Assembly (NCBI GenBank): GCA_023392075.1
Contig: JAEVZU010000022.1
Location: forward strand, 29,326 to 93,325
DNA length: 64,000 nucleotides
Origin: Bacillota bacterium
GTDB taxonomy: Bacteria > Bacillota > Clostridia > Acetivibrionales > DSM-1351
Direction: 5' to 3'
The position numbers and the translations under genes are program-made. Positions 1 to 7,440 of this stretch are shown piece after piece (the stretch's first letter is position 1; every line of letters starts with the position of its first letter). The notes below the pieces were generated by a model that was given only the letters and a program-made list of their open reading frames with translations, did not search any database and had not been told where the DNA came from.

Positions 1-859
1 TTCCGGGCTGACGTTTCCATGTCTGCTCATCAAAGCTATGAAGACAGCTGGGACATTTAAACTTCGCATCCCAAACTTCTGCCACTTTATCTGTAATCCA
101 TCTATGCTCAAACTTGATACCATAAAAATTTAGAAAAGCATGCTCTCCGCAGTGAGGGCATGCTAAATTCCACTTTTCCTGTGTACCTTTTAAGTACTCT
201 GTTGCAATACTACTTGCCCCTTCAAGGGTAGGAGTAGAAACCATTATCGTCTTCCAGTTCCTAAAAGTCATTTGCCTTTTACTGGCCAGTGCTATCGGAT
301 CGCCCTCTGCAGTATCTTTAAAAGCATCAACCTCATCAAATACCAATATGCGCATTGGCCTTGATCTTAAATCGGCCGGCGAATTGGCACCAGTAATAAC
401 AATTAATCCTCCAGGAAATTTTTTATGATAAGTTGAATTATCACCATCCCTGAGCTTTGGATCTCCAACCTTTGCTGCTAAAACCGATATGTCTCTGATC
501 ATTGGAGCCAGTCTATCACGGCTCCAATCTTTTGCAAGCGGATCCTTATTGGGCAAGATTAGCATCATTGGTCCCGGATCCTGGTCTATATGATAACCGA
601 TGATGATTTTTTCAACGGTAGTTTTACCTATTTGGGCACTTGTCATGAACACAACTGTATGCGTTTCAGGATCGCTTAAAGCATCCATCATTTCTATCTG
701 GTATGGCGCTCTATCTATATTGAACTTGCCAGGTTCTGAAGAATCCTCTGTGGAAAGAATAAAGTTTTTTTCTGCCCATTCACTATATTTTAATTTTGAT
801 AGCGGCTGCCAGGCCTTGCAAAGCTTACTAAACAGTTTCGCAGTATTAGATTTAATCAT
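1..859 (-). CDS. Phage terminase large subunit, GpA family (3' end outside window)
   Basis: This is the ATPase/nuclease motor that cuts concatemeric phage DNA and packages it into proheads. The N-terminal 286 residues are visible. They include a Walker A-like segment SAQIGKTT near residue 73, preceded by the GpA-type PYQIEMMDALSDPETHTV stretch, and a Walker B-like ILVFDEVDAF near residue 170. Cysteine pairs (CPHCGEH, CPSC) follow. The ATG at 859 overlaps the end of the small-subunit gene by 8 bp, which implies translational coupling. The C-terminal nuclease domain lies left of the window. The GpA family assignment is secure. Confidence 0.92.
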   Translation of the reverse strand, partial: MIKSNTAKLFSKLCKAWQPLSKLKYSEWAEKNFILSTEDSSEPGKFNIDRAPYQIEMMDALSDPETHTVVFMTSAQIGKTTVEKIIIGYHIDQDPGPMMLILPNKDPLAKDWSRDRLAPMIRDISVLAAKVGDPKLRDGDNSTYHKKFPGGLIVITGANSPADLRSRPMRILVFDEVDAFKDTAEGDPIALASKRQMTFRNWKTIMVSTPTLEGASSIATEYLKGTQEKWNLACPHCGEHAFLNFYGIKFEHRWITDKVAEVWDAKFKCPSCLHSFDEQTWKRQPG

Positions 860-1394
860 CTATATCATCCTTTAGAGCTTCTTCATGTTCAAAGAGTTCA
901 GGAGAGTATTCTGCTAATTCATTAAGTGCTTCCTCAATCATTTTGTTTAAAACATTTTCAATTGCATTTATATCCTTTCGTCCTACAACCAAGTCAGCAG
1001 CTTTTGCCGGCAAAGCAATAAGCTTCATTTTTGCCTTTGTAATCATATCAGTCATTATTTCTTCAACATCGGTTCCCAAATGCAGTTCACCTTTCATGAT
1101 TCTAAGCTGCAGCTCTGCCTTCTCACGTTTTGCCTTTTCGAGGAGGGCGTGTTCATTATCATAACTTAGTTTGACTTCCTTACCCTCGTTATTGCTTGAA
1201 TTGACCTGTTCTCTTAAATATCCACAGTAGCGTCTTGTGCATTCGAAAAGGTCAAATTTTCCTCTGGCCACTTCCGAAATTATACCCTCTTCTCGGAGCT
1301 GTCTGATTCTTCTATCAGTAAGGCCCCAACAGTTACCTAAAATTATACTGTTTACTATGGTTACATCAGTTTTTCCATTGCCATTTTTCCCCAT
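852..1394 (-). CDS. Phage terminase small subunit, Nu1-like
   Basis: This is the DNA-recognition subunit of the packaging enzyme. The N-terminus has a winged-helix-like segment (LTDRRIRQLREEGIISEVARG) as in lambda Nu1. A charged helix (ALLEKAKREKAELQLRIMKGE) and a C-terminal helical segment follow, the latter containing LPAKAADLVVGRKD. I chose the ATG at 1394 because AGGTAGG lies 8 bases before it; a GTG at 1403 is possible. Its partner, the GpA-type large subunit, overlaps its 3' end. The length (about 180 aa) is usual for the family. The 225 bp upstream of its start hold the SIR2 gene's terminator and no gene I can support. Confidence 0.85.
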   Translation of the reverse strand: MGKNGNGKTDVTIVNSIILGNCWGLTDRRIRQLREEGIISEVARGKFDLFECTRRYCGYLREQVNSSNNEGKEVKLSYDNEHALLEKAKREKAELQLRIMKGELHLGTDVEEIMTDMITKAKMKLIALPAKAADLVVGRKDINAIENVLNKMIEEALNELAEYSPELFEHEEALKDDIDD

Positions 1395-1544
1395 CAAATT
1401 CACCTACCTTTTATGCATTTTCCAGGAAGGAAGTGCCTGTATATTTTGTTGCCATACTTTTGAGATTTCGGGGATCGCGAGCACCGCAAGCCTTTTTGAG
1501 TTCCTAGAAGTACCTTTTGCCCTATAAGATATTGTTTTTGAGCA

Positions 1545-1574
1545 ACAAAAAAGAGATTATCTTTCGATATCTCC
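1545..1574 (-). terminator. Rho-independent terminator after the SIR2 gene
   Basis: On the minus strand GGAGATATC-GAAA-GATAATCTC forms a stem with one bulge, followed at once by TTTTTT. It lies 45 bp past the stop codon of the SEC-C/SIR2 gene and would stop its transcript before the terminase genes. Confidence 0.7.
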
Positions 1575-1619
1575 TTCAATGTGTATTTATATCACAATAA
1601 GACTTAAATCATCTGTATG

Positions 1620-2750
1620 CTATTTAACAAACCAAGGCATAAAATTCCTTTTAATTACCTTATGTCCTTTTTGCATAATATACATCTCTAATTCACTTGG
1701 AATTTTTGGATTTACAATATAAAATTCAATTTTTCTATCTTCTAAAAGATCTACAAGTAAATTGACTTCTTCCCTGTCTGCAGGTGAATAGTTAAATCCA
1801 GCAATTATAAACACATCAATATCATTTACTATTTTTCTATAATGATCATAACATTTGCTTACCCACTTTAAATCTTTTTGTTCATTTCTAAATAGTGGTG
1901 GAATAATATCGGGTTGAAGCCTTCCATTGGTCCATTTCCGTTTTGGTAATGCATATACTGCGTCATTTACTTCACAACCTACCATTGTTAATGTTGAAAC
2001 TTGTTCTAAGCTATAATCGCCATTACCAATATCGAACTCAAGTGATCCATGAGGTTTTAGTATTGTAATCCCATCTGAATTTGATTCTTCTTCACAGCCT
2101 ATTCTTTTATATTTATTACCTAGAAATTTAATTGTGTTCTCAACAACAATGTCATAATTAAAAGATATTATACAACTAATGTTTGATAAGTTCTGTTCAA
2201 ACCATTTGGTCCACTTCCATTCATATAAATTACGTCTAGTGATTTGATTATCAATTTCCTTTTGCATTAATGCATAACTAATAGCAAGAAACCTTTTAAT
2301 ATTAACCACTTTATTTTCATATTCTCCAACCATATCTTCATATTCTCTAACTAATTTATAAATTTCATCATCTGAACCTGGAATATTTTTAAATCTTTCT
2401 ATTTCTTTTTCATACAATGGTCTTTTTTCATTTACTTGCATTTTATTATTAATTATATAATCTCTTATGGCATAAAAATGATTGCTGTATCTTTCTGCTA
2501 AAGGTAAAAGTTCATCTTTAATAATTTTTATATTATTAAAAATAGAGTAATCAATTACTTGAGATTTAAATCGAGACAGAGGCAATGAGGATTCTAAATT
2601 TGTAATTTGTAAGTCATTAATGAAATCTATTGTTAATCCGTTTCCAACAAGTAAGCAAATATTTTTGTAACTATAAGTTGAATTTAAGCAGCACTTTTTA
2701 AATTTTTTAGTGCTTCCACATATACACATATCATTTAGACCAACTTTCAT
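1620..2750 (-). CDS. SEC-C motif / SIR2-like domain protein, probable prophage cargo (defence candidate)
   Basis: A 376-aa protein with two parts. Residues 9-21 are a SEC-C zinc motif (CICG...KKFKKCC). The rest looks like the SIR2_2-type Rossmann fold: LLVGNGLTIDF near residue 34 (nucleotide loop), SFNYDIVVENT near 198, KPHGSL near 232 with the expected His, and IIAGFNYSPADREEV near the C-terminus. SIR2-like domains in phage-defence proteins (for example Thoeris ThsA, DSR) hydrolyse NAD+; that activity here is inference. The ATG at 2750 has GGGGGTG six bases upstream. Terminators on both sides isolate it from the late regulator and the terminase genes, which is typical of a cargo gene. Its base composition is visibly more AT-rich than its neighbours. 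Confidence 0.75.
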   Translation of the reverse strand: MKVGLNDMCICGSTKKFKKCCLNSTYSYKNICLLVGNGLTIDFINDLQITNLESSLPLSRFKSQVIDYSIFNNIKIIKDELLPLAERYSNHFYAIRDYIINNKMQVNEKRPLYEKEIERFKNIPGSDDEIYKLVREYEDMVGEYENKVVNIKRFLAISYALMQKEIDNQITRRNLYEWKWTKWFEQNLSNISCIISFNYDIVVENTIKFLGNKYKRIGCEEESNSDGITILKPHGSLEFDIGNGDYSLEQVSTLTMVGCEVNDAVYALPKRKWTNGRLQPDIIPPLFRNEQKDLKWVSKCYDHYRKIVNDIDVFIIAGFNYSPADREEVNLLVDLLEDRKIEFYIVNPKIPSELEMYIMQKGHKVIKRNFMPWFVK

Positions 2751-2811
2751 TTTCAACACCCCCTTTTCTCATATTTCTATATGAAAATGAGAATTCCTGC
2801 AAAATAAGCAG

Positions 2812-2842
2812 CAAAAAGGGAGTTAGTATCCGTCTAACCCCC
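2812..2842 (-). terminator. Rho-independent terminator after the late regulator gene
   Basis: On the minus strand GGGGGTTAG-ACGGATA-CTAACTCCC makes a 9-bp stem with one G-T pair and is followed by TTTTT. It separates the sigma-like regulator (stop at 2979) from the SIR2 gene (start 2750). The 50 bp after it must hold the SIR2 promoter; a weak TTGCAG box is present but no convincing -10. Confidence 0.75.
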
Positions 2843-2978
2843 TGACACGCTATGCATACTGCATCTGGCTGCTTTCGTGTGCTGTTAATGTAGTCCCTTT
2901 GATATTAAGTTTTATTGAGTATAAAAAATACCCTCTATATATAGGTCAAAAAAGGCCCTTTTGACAACCATAAATGGT

Positions 2979-3296
2979 TTACAATTTTAAAAATATTTTT
3001 ATTTTTTTTAATTTATCTCTTGCTTGGCTTACTGTCTTATGTACCGCTTGTCTGCTTATCCCTAAGTCTACAGCTATTTGTGCAGCACTTTTATTCTCTA
3101 TGTAGTACAATTCAACAATTTGCTTTTGCCTATCAGTTAAGGAGAACTCCATCGCAATGCTCAACAACTCCTTCATCCTCCTGACCTTATCCACATTAGT
3201 TGCAGGATTATCCATCCCAGGACCAAGGGTATACAATCCTGCAAGATTATCTCTGATTAAGTGTGAATGCCTCACTTCTCCACCAACCCCTGTCAT
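2979..3296 (-). CDS. Sigma-70 region 4-like phage late transcription regulator
   Basis: A 105-aa protein whose C-terminal half is a sigma region 4 helix-turn-helix: SLTDRQKQIVELYYIENKSA, then AQIAVDLGISRQAVHKTV, then a basic tail. There is no region 2, so it should act as a DNA-binding regulator rather than a full sigma factor. Position just before terminase fits a late-gene activator of the ArpU/RinA type; that role is inferred. A TTG at 3308 would put AAGGAAG against the start codon, so the ATG at 3296, 12 bases after AAGGAAG, is preferred. The start lies inside the upstream gene (50-bp overlap). Confidence 0.8.
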   Translation of the reverse strand: MTGVGGEVRHSHLIRDNLAGLYTLGPGMDNPATNVDKVRRMKELLSIAMEFSLTDRQKQIVELYYIENKSAAQIAVDLGISRQAVHKTVSQARDKLKKIKIFLKL

Positions 3297-3504
3297 AATA
3301 GTGTTCAACTTCCTTTGTAACTGCCTTCAAATCACTTAACATTGAATTGAGAGGCTTGAGCCTGGCCCTAATCTCCTCAATTTCCCCTTCCCTTTCCGGA
3401 CTGTAATCCTGAAGAGCCAGCATCCTTTTCTCAATATTCAGTTCATCAATGCGCCTACTCAGCAGCCTGAGTGACCACTTGTATTCTTTTGCCAGCTCCT
3501 TCAC
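3247..3504 (-). CDS. Small helical phage protein, function unknown
   Basis: An 85-aa, highly charged protein that should be almost wholly helical (LLSRRIDELNIEKRMLAL, EREGEIEEIRARLKPLNS). It starts at GTG 3504, six bases after a strong AGGGGGT ribosome binding site. It overlaps the late regulator downstream, suggesting co-expression. Similar small coiled proteins often precede ArpU-like regulators in Firmicutes phages. I cannot name the family with confidence. Confidence 0.7.
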   Translation of the reverse strand: MKELAKEYKWSLRLLSRRIDELNIEKRMLALQDYSPEREGEIEEIRARLKPLNSMLSDLKAVTKEVEHYYDRGWWRSEAFTLNQR

Positions 3505-3545
3505 GATAAGACCCCCTAAAATCTTTTGTTAGAAAAATTCTTATA

Positions 3546-3914
3546 TCATGAATTAATTTTACGTGCTTCCTGCAGATAATAATTCTTCCAGCATTCAGCA
3601 TCTCTACCCATATCCTCACGATCACCCAACCGGTTTGAACAGCTTTCACACCGTTCACATTTATATTCGCCGGTTGAATCATAGGGGCAGCAACCATCTG
3701 CCGCATCTTCACAAGATTTGTCAAGAGCCTGTTGCAATACCTTTATATCATTTGGGCTTAATCCAGCATCCTCATATTCTGCCAATCTTTCAAAACTTTC
3801 TATAATGTACCGCAATGTATCTGGATGTGGACTTTCAACATCCTGCTCATTTTTTTTAACTTTTACAAGATAAGCCATATTATTCTTGGGACTTCTTGCA
3901 GTTAATCTATCCAT
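3546..3914 (-). CDS. Phage hypothetical protein with cysteine cluster
   Basis: About 122 aa. The middle has the segment FERLAEYEDAGLSPNDI, which recurs in many small clostridial phage proteins, and the C-terminal half has a cysteine cluster (CCPYDSTGEYKCERCESC) likely to bind a metal. The start is ATG 3914 after GGGTGGGG; GTG 3923 is an alternative. It follows the repeat-rich non-coding block downstream of the primase. Function is unknown. Confidence 0.65.
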   Translation of the reverse strand: MDRLTARSPKNNMAYLVKVKKNEQDVESPHPDTLRYIIESFERLAEYEDAGLSPNDIKVLQQALDKSCEDAADGCCPYDSTGEYKCERCESCSNRLGDREDMGRDAECWKNYYLQEARKINS

Positions 3915-3947
3915 TTTCCCCACCCTTTCAAATTTCCAAAATATGTT

Positions 3948-4099
3948 ATGACGGCTAATGACGGCTGACCGCTAAGTTTTTCCTTATACTCTCTCTTATA
4001 GTATTTCTTTATATTTAGCCGTCATTAGCCGTCATATAAAAGAAAATATATATATAAAAGTAGTTATGTATACTAAATCATAAAAAATTCAGCCGTCAT
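3948..4099. repeat. Five copies of ATGACGGCT, four arranged as a 20-bp inverted repeat
   Basis: Copies read forward at 3948-3956 and 3958-3966 and in reverse at 4017-4025, 4027-4035 and 4091-4099. The first four make ATGACGGCTAATGACGGCT facing its exact complement, with 50 AT-rich bases between. The block lies in a 270-bp non-coding gap just 3' of the primase-helicase gene. It could be an iteron-type origin, a binding site for a phage protein, or a structured RNA. Bases 4100-4184 are AT-rich with nothing else I recognise. Confidence 0.8.
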
Positions 4100-4184
4100 G
4101 TAAAATATTTCTATTTACATAAATACAAAATTGTTATTATGGTAACCACTCAATAAATTTATGATTGGTTCACATAACTATGTT

Positions 4185-6647
4185 TTACATCCTTTTTCTG
4201 GTAGCTTCGTCAAGCTCATCATCATCCAAAAAACTTTCCTGTCTTCCGACTTTTTCAGATTTATACTTGCTGAATGATGAGGTACTTGCATTTTGTAACA
4301 ATCTTAATCCCATCCATACGGCACCCTTCATGGTACGCCTTTTGCTAAATCCCTGACGTTCCAAAGCTTCTGCAAAGTCTCTGCTTCTCCGGACATATGA
4401 TTCATTGTTCTGCTGGCACCACTCCCGGTATGCATCAAAGAGGTTCCCTCCGGTTTCCTCATATTCCCCGACCTCACAGCACTCCTGCAGGAAGTTCCCA
4501 ATCCAATCCTCCTCATTTCGATACTGCTGTGTCGCATCCTGGACCACCTTGGGAGGTTTGATGTTGTATCCGTTAGCAATGTACTTTCTGGCACCTTCAA
4601 CAATCCAGGTCAGTATCGCATCAGCATCTGTATTATAAAGAACACCTGCATAGTCTTTGATTTCTTTCTTACCTTCAAATTTCGCCTTAAAAGGTACCAC
4701 CATGATTCTTCTCCATGTACCTGTGTCCGTGCTACCAACCTTCGGTAAATGATTAGTTGCCATTATCAGCGTGTGAGAAGGTTCAAATGTTCTCTCGTCT
4801 TTATACATCTGACGTTCAGTAACCGGATCGGCGGAAGCAAGTTTCTTAAGCATTGCTGAAGAAAGTCTTCGGCCTTCCTCGGGTTCAAAAGCGGTTACAA
4901 ATCTTCTTCCTTCAACTGACAATCCTCCGATTTGCTGCCGACCGTCTTTCTGGTTTAAAAGCATTTCAATATTAATCTGTCCGGCATAATCGCCGAATAC
5001 TTTGGCTACACAGTTCAAGAATGTGGACTTACCATTGCGGCCATAGCCGTAAAATATACACATTCCTTCGTAAAACACTTTTCCTATGGCAGCCATTCCA
5101 CACACTTGCTGGAAGTATTCAGCCAGATCCGGATCATCCTCTGTAATATCCGTCAGAAACTGATCAAACTTTTTAAATTTGGTGTCAGGATTATAACTGG
5201 CCCCTGACATCTTGCTTATAAAATATGTTGGCTCATGCTGCAGGAGCTTACCGGTTCTGAGATCCACAACACCATTTTTGCAATTAAGGAGAAATGGATC
5301 TTTATTGAGTTGGGCTGCAGTAATCGGTATTTCATCCTTGGCCAGCTCCACCATGCTCTTAATGCAGCGCTCACTCTTCGCCTTAATAGTATCTGCTAGG
5401 ACCTGCTTTGCTTTCTTTGTTTGATCTTCTCCTGTAGCCTTATGAAAATTTTTCGTTGCCTCATCAATCATTTCCTCAACGATTTTTTTAGCCATTTGCA
5501 TATGTTGGAGCATCTTATCTGATTGCCACAGTTTACCATCCCATATCAGCCAGGACTTCATATCAGCGCACCATCTGAGAACATCCTTAAACCGCTTTGC
5601 GAATATCCTACTTCTGCCCAAGTCGCTTGTTGTATCTTCACCATAAAAAATGTTACCAATCGGTTCATCAACAACTGGTCCATACAGCTGATCATATCCT
5701 AGGTCTTGATCCGGAGGTACTGGTGTTGGTGGTTGTTTTTGCTTCGGCCGGCCAGGAGAATACACTTCGGTTGTATCTCTGATAGCTCTCCCGATTGTCC
5801 ATTCTCCATAGGTACACTGTCCACGGCGTTCATCCCATTTATCCCGGTAGATGGATGATCGCCGGACAATACTGTCAATCATTCGCTCGTCCTTGCCAGT
5901 CCAGAAGGCCAGAATGTTGCAGATCGCAAGGTCTGCCTCGGACTGACTCTTGTAGTTACCTACCCAGGTACCATCCATAAGTGATTTAAACAGGTATCCG
6001 TTTTTTGCATTACAGGCCTTGTCGATTATTTCATCTTCACTCATCGCAGAGAGTATAGGCGGTGACACAGGAGCTGCAGCTGGGTTATTTTTTCTATTAT
6101 TCTTGTTGCCTGAAGCCAGGTATTTAGCATGAACAATAGCTAACTCCTCGGTTCTGCTCTCAATATCGCAGTGGCCATCGTCATATAAATTACCTGTCAT
6201 GACAAAAAATCTGCCCACCTCATATGTCTCGACGTTACCTTTACGCCTGCGGCCTTCCGGAAGCTTGCCATGGCAAATAATATGTACTCCGTCACCACTC
6301 TGAGAGAACTCTGTATAGCTGTCGATTGTACGTATAATGTCCCTGGCCTCATCAGATAATGCGTCTGTTTCCGGATCCTTGCAATGGTCGATATCTACCC
6401 CGAGGATCCCATCTCCGGAGAACATAAAGCCTATGCCTTCAATTTTTATGCCATCTTTGCTGATATCATTTATATGCAGAAGTGCATCCTCAAAGGTGCC
6501 CCAAGTGGCAGGGTTGTCACTCATAGCCCTGCCACCTGTAGTCGGATTTATTGGAACTTTGGTAGGCTTACCGTTGCGCTCTTCGAATCTCCAGTTAACC
6601 CATCTATCTAATTTTTTTAGTTCATCTGGTAATCTATCAAACCCCAT
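4185..6647 (-). CDS. Phage primase-helicase (D5/P4-type, SF3 helicase)
   Basis: An 820-aa replication protein. Residues 1-180 look like a primase-polymerase-type domain (WRFEERNGKPTKVPINPTTG, GVDIDHC, and a GDGVHI segment). The C-terminal part is a D5-N/SF3 helicase with Walker A YGYGRNGKST near residue 535, then FVTAFEPEEGRRLSSAMLKK and the arginine-bearing TWRRIMVVPF typical of phage DNA primases of the P4/D5 group. It would unwind and prime phage DNA at the origin. Upstream are the small 94-aa gene and SSB; downstream is the ATGACGGCT repeat block, a candidate origin. Confidence 0.9.
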   Translation of the reverse strand: MGFDRLPDELKKLDRWVNWRFEERNGKPTKVPINPTTGGRAMSDNPATWGTFEDALLHINDISKDGIKIEGIGFMFSGDGILGVDIDHCKDPETDALSDEARDIIRTIDSYTEFSQSGDGVHIICHGKLPEGRRRKGNVETYEVGRFFVMTGNLYDDGHCDIESRTEELAIVHAKYLASGNKNNRKNNPAAAPVSPPILSAMSEDEIIDKACNAKNGYLFKSLMDGTWVGNYKSQSEADLAICNILAFWTGKDERMIDSIVRRSSIYRDKWDERRGQCTYGEWTIGRAIRDTTEVYSPGRPKQKQPPTPVPPDQDLGYDQLYGPVVDEPIGNIFYGEDTTSDLGRSRIFAKRFKDVLRWCADMKSWLIWDGKLWQSDKMLQHMQMAKKIVEEMIDEATKNFHKATGEDQTKKAKQVLADTIKAKSERCIKSMVELAKDEIPITAAQLNKDPFLLNCKNGVVDLRTGKLLQHEPTYFISKMSGASYNPDTKFKKFDQFLTDITEDDPDLAEYFQQVCGMAAIGKVFYEGMCIFYGYGRNGKSTFLNCVAKVFGDYAGQINIEMLLNQKDGRQQIGGLSVEGRRFVTAFEPEEGRRLSSAMLKKLASADPVTERQMYKDERTFEPSHTLIMATNHLPKVGSTDTGTWRRIMVVPFKAKFEGKKEIKDYAGVLYNTDADAILTWIVEGARKYIANGYNIKPPKVVQDATQQYRNEEDWIGNFLQECCEVGEYEETGGNLFDAYREWCQQNNESYVRRSRDFAEALERQGFSKRRTMKGAVWMGLRLLQNASTSSFSKYKSEKVGRQESFLDDDELDEATRKRM

Positions 6648-6664
6648 ACACTTTACACCGCCTA

Positions 6665-6949
6665 CTAAAATGGTATTTCGTTAAGTGCTTCAATAATTTG
6701 TTTTTCCGACAGGCCTGCTTCCGTTAGTAATTTAAGTATTCGACTCATACTCTCGAAAATAAACCACATATGAGCAAAATACTCTAATCTTTCCGTTATC
6801 TTTACATCAGGATCCTCAATCCACTTCATGAGCATATGCGCCTGGGTGAAGTTATCAGAAAAATCCTTCAGGAGTTTCTTTGTTTCATCTTCTGTGAGCT
6901 TGAAATTTAAACTGAAATTGCTGTTAATTATAATTTCCAATGATATCAC
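6665..6949 (-). CDS. Phage hypothetical protein between SSB and primase
   Basis: A 94-aa acidic helical protein of unknown function. GTG 6949 overlaps the SSB stop codon by 4 bp (GTGA), so translation is likely coupled to SSB. It ends in LNEIPF, which resembles the acidic C-terminal tip that SSB proteins use to recruit partners, while the SSB next door lacks such a tip. Whether this is more than chance cannot be judged from one sequence. Confidence 0.65.
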   Translation of the reverse strand: MISLEIIINSNFSLNFKLTEDETKKLLKDFSDNFTQAHMLMKWIEDPDVKITERLEYFAHMWFIFESMSRILKLLTEAGLSEKQIIEALNEIPF

Positions 6950-7425
6950 GACCTTTCCCAGGGTTTCTTACTTCCTGACGCTGCCGTTTGTTGATTAGCT
7001 CCTGCTGCCGGCGGCGGATTACTCGGCTGCTGATATCCGCCCTGCGGTTGATTATTTTGAGACGGTTCCGCTGCATCTGATACTTCTGAAGCCTGTTCAT
7101 TATTTTTCTTGCTATCAGCAAAAAATAACCTGTCAGCTATAACCTCAGTCACGTAATGCCTGTTTTTTTCATCATCATCCCATGTCCTTGTCTGTATCCT
7201 GCCAATAAGTGCAATCTGCTGACCTTTTTGAAAATACTTCTGAGCAAATTCAGCTGTTTTTGCCCAGGCAACAATAGGAATAAAATTCGCCTCAGGTTGC
7301 CCCTCAACTTTTATTTCTCTGTTAACTGCTATTGTAAAACTTGCAACAGCAGTGTTTTTACCACTTGTATATCTCAGCTCAGGATCCTTTGTGAGCCTTC
7401 CCATTAAACTAACGTTATTCATCAT
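6946..7425 (-). CDS. ssb: Single-stranded DNA-binding protein
   Basis: A 159-aa SSB with a canonical OB fold: NNVSLMGRLTKDPELRYT, ASFTIAVNRE, FIPIVAWAKTAEFAQKY, and a GRIQTRTWDD segment. It coats single-stranded DNA during phage replication and recombination. The low-complexity linker is rich in Gln, Pro and Gly. It ends in KKPWERS rather than the usual DDDIPF-like tip, so partner recruitment may differ. GGAGG lies 4-7 bases before the tandem ATG codons at 7425 and 7422. It is 15 bp downstream of the SF2 helicase gene. Confidence 0.95.
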   Translation of the reverse strand: MMNNVSLMGRLTKDPELRYTSGKNTAVASFTIAVNREIKVEGQPEANFIPIVAWAKTAEFAQKYFQKGQQIALIGRIQTRTWDDDEKNRHYVTEVIADRLFFADSKKNNEQASEVSDAAEPSQNNQPQGGYQQPSNPPPAAGANQQTAASGSKKPWERS

Positions 7426-7440
7426 ATAACCTCCAAATTT

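Noticed and set aside
3948..4099. CRISPR-like array
   Set aside because: The repeats are only 9 bp, occur in both orientations, and the spacings are unequal; no cas genes are present.
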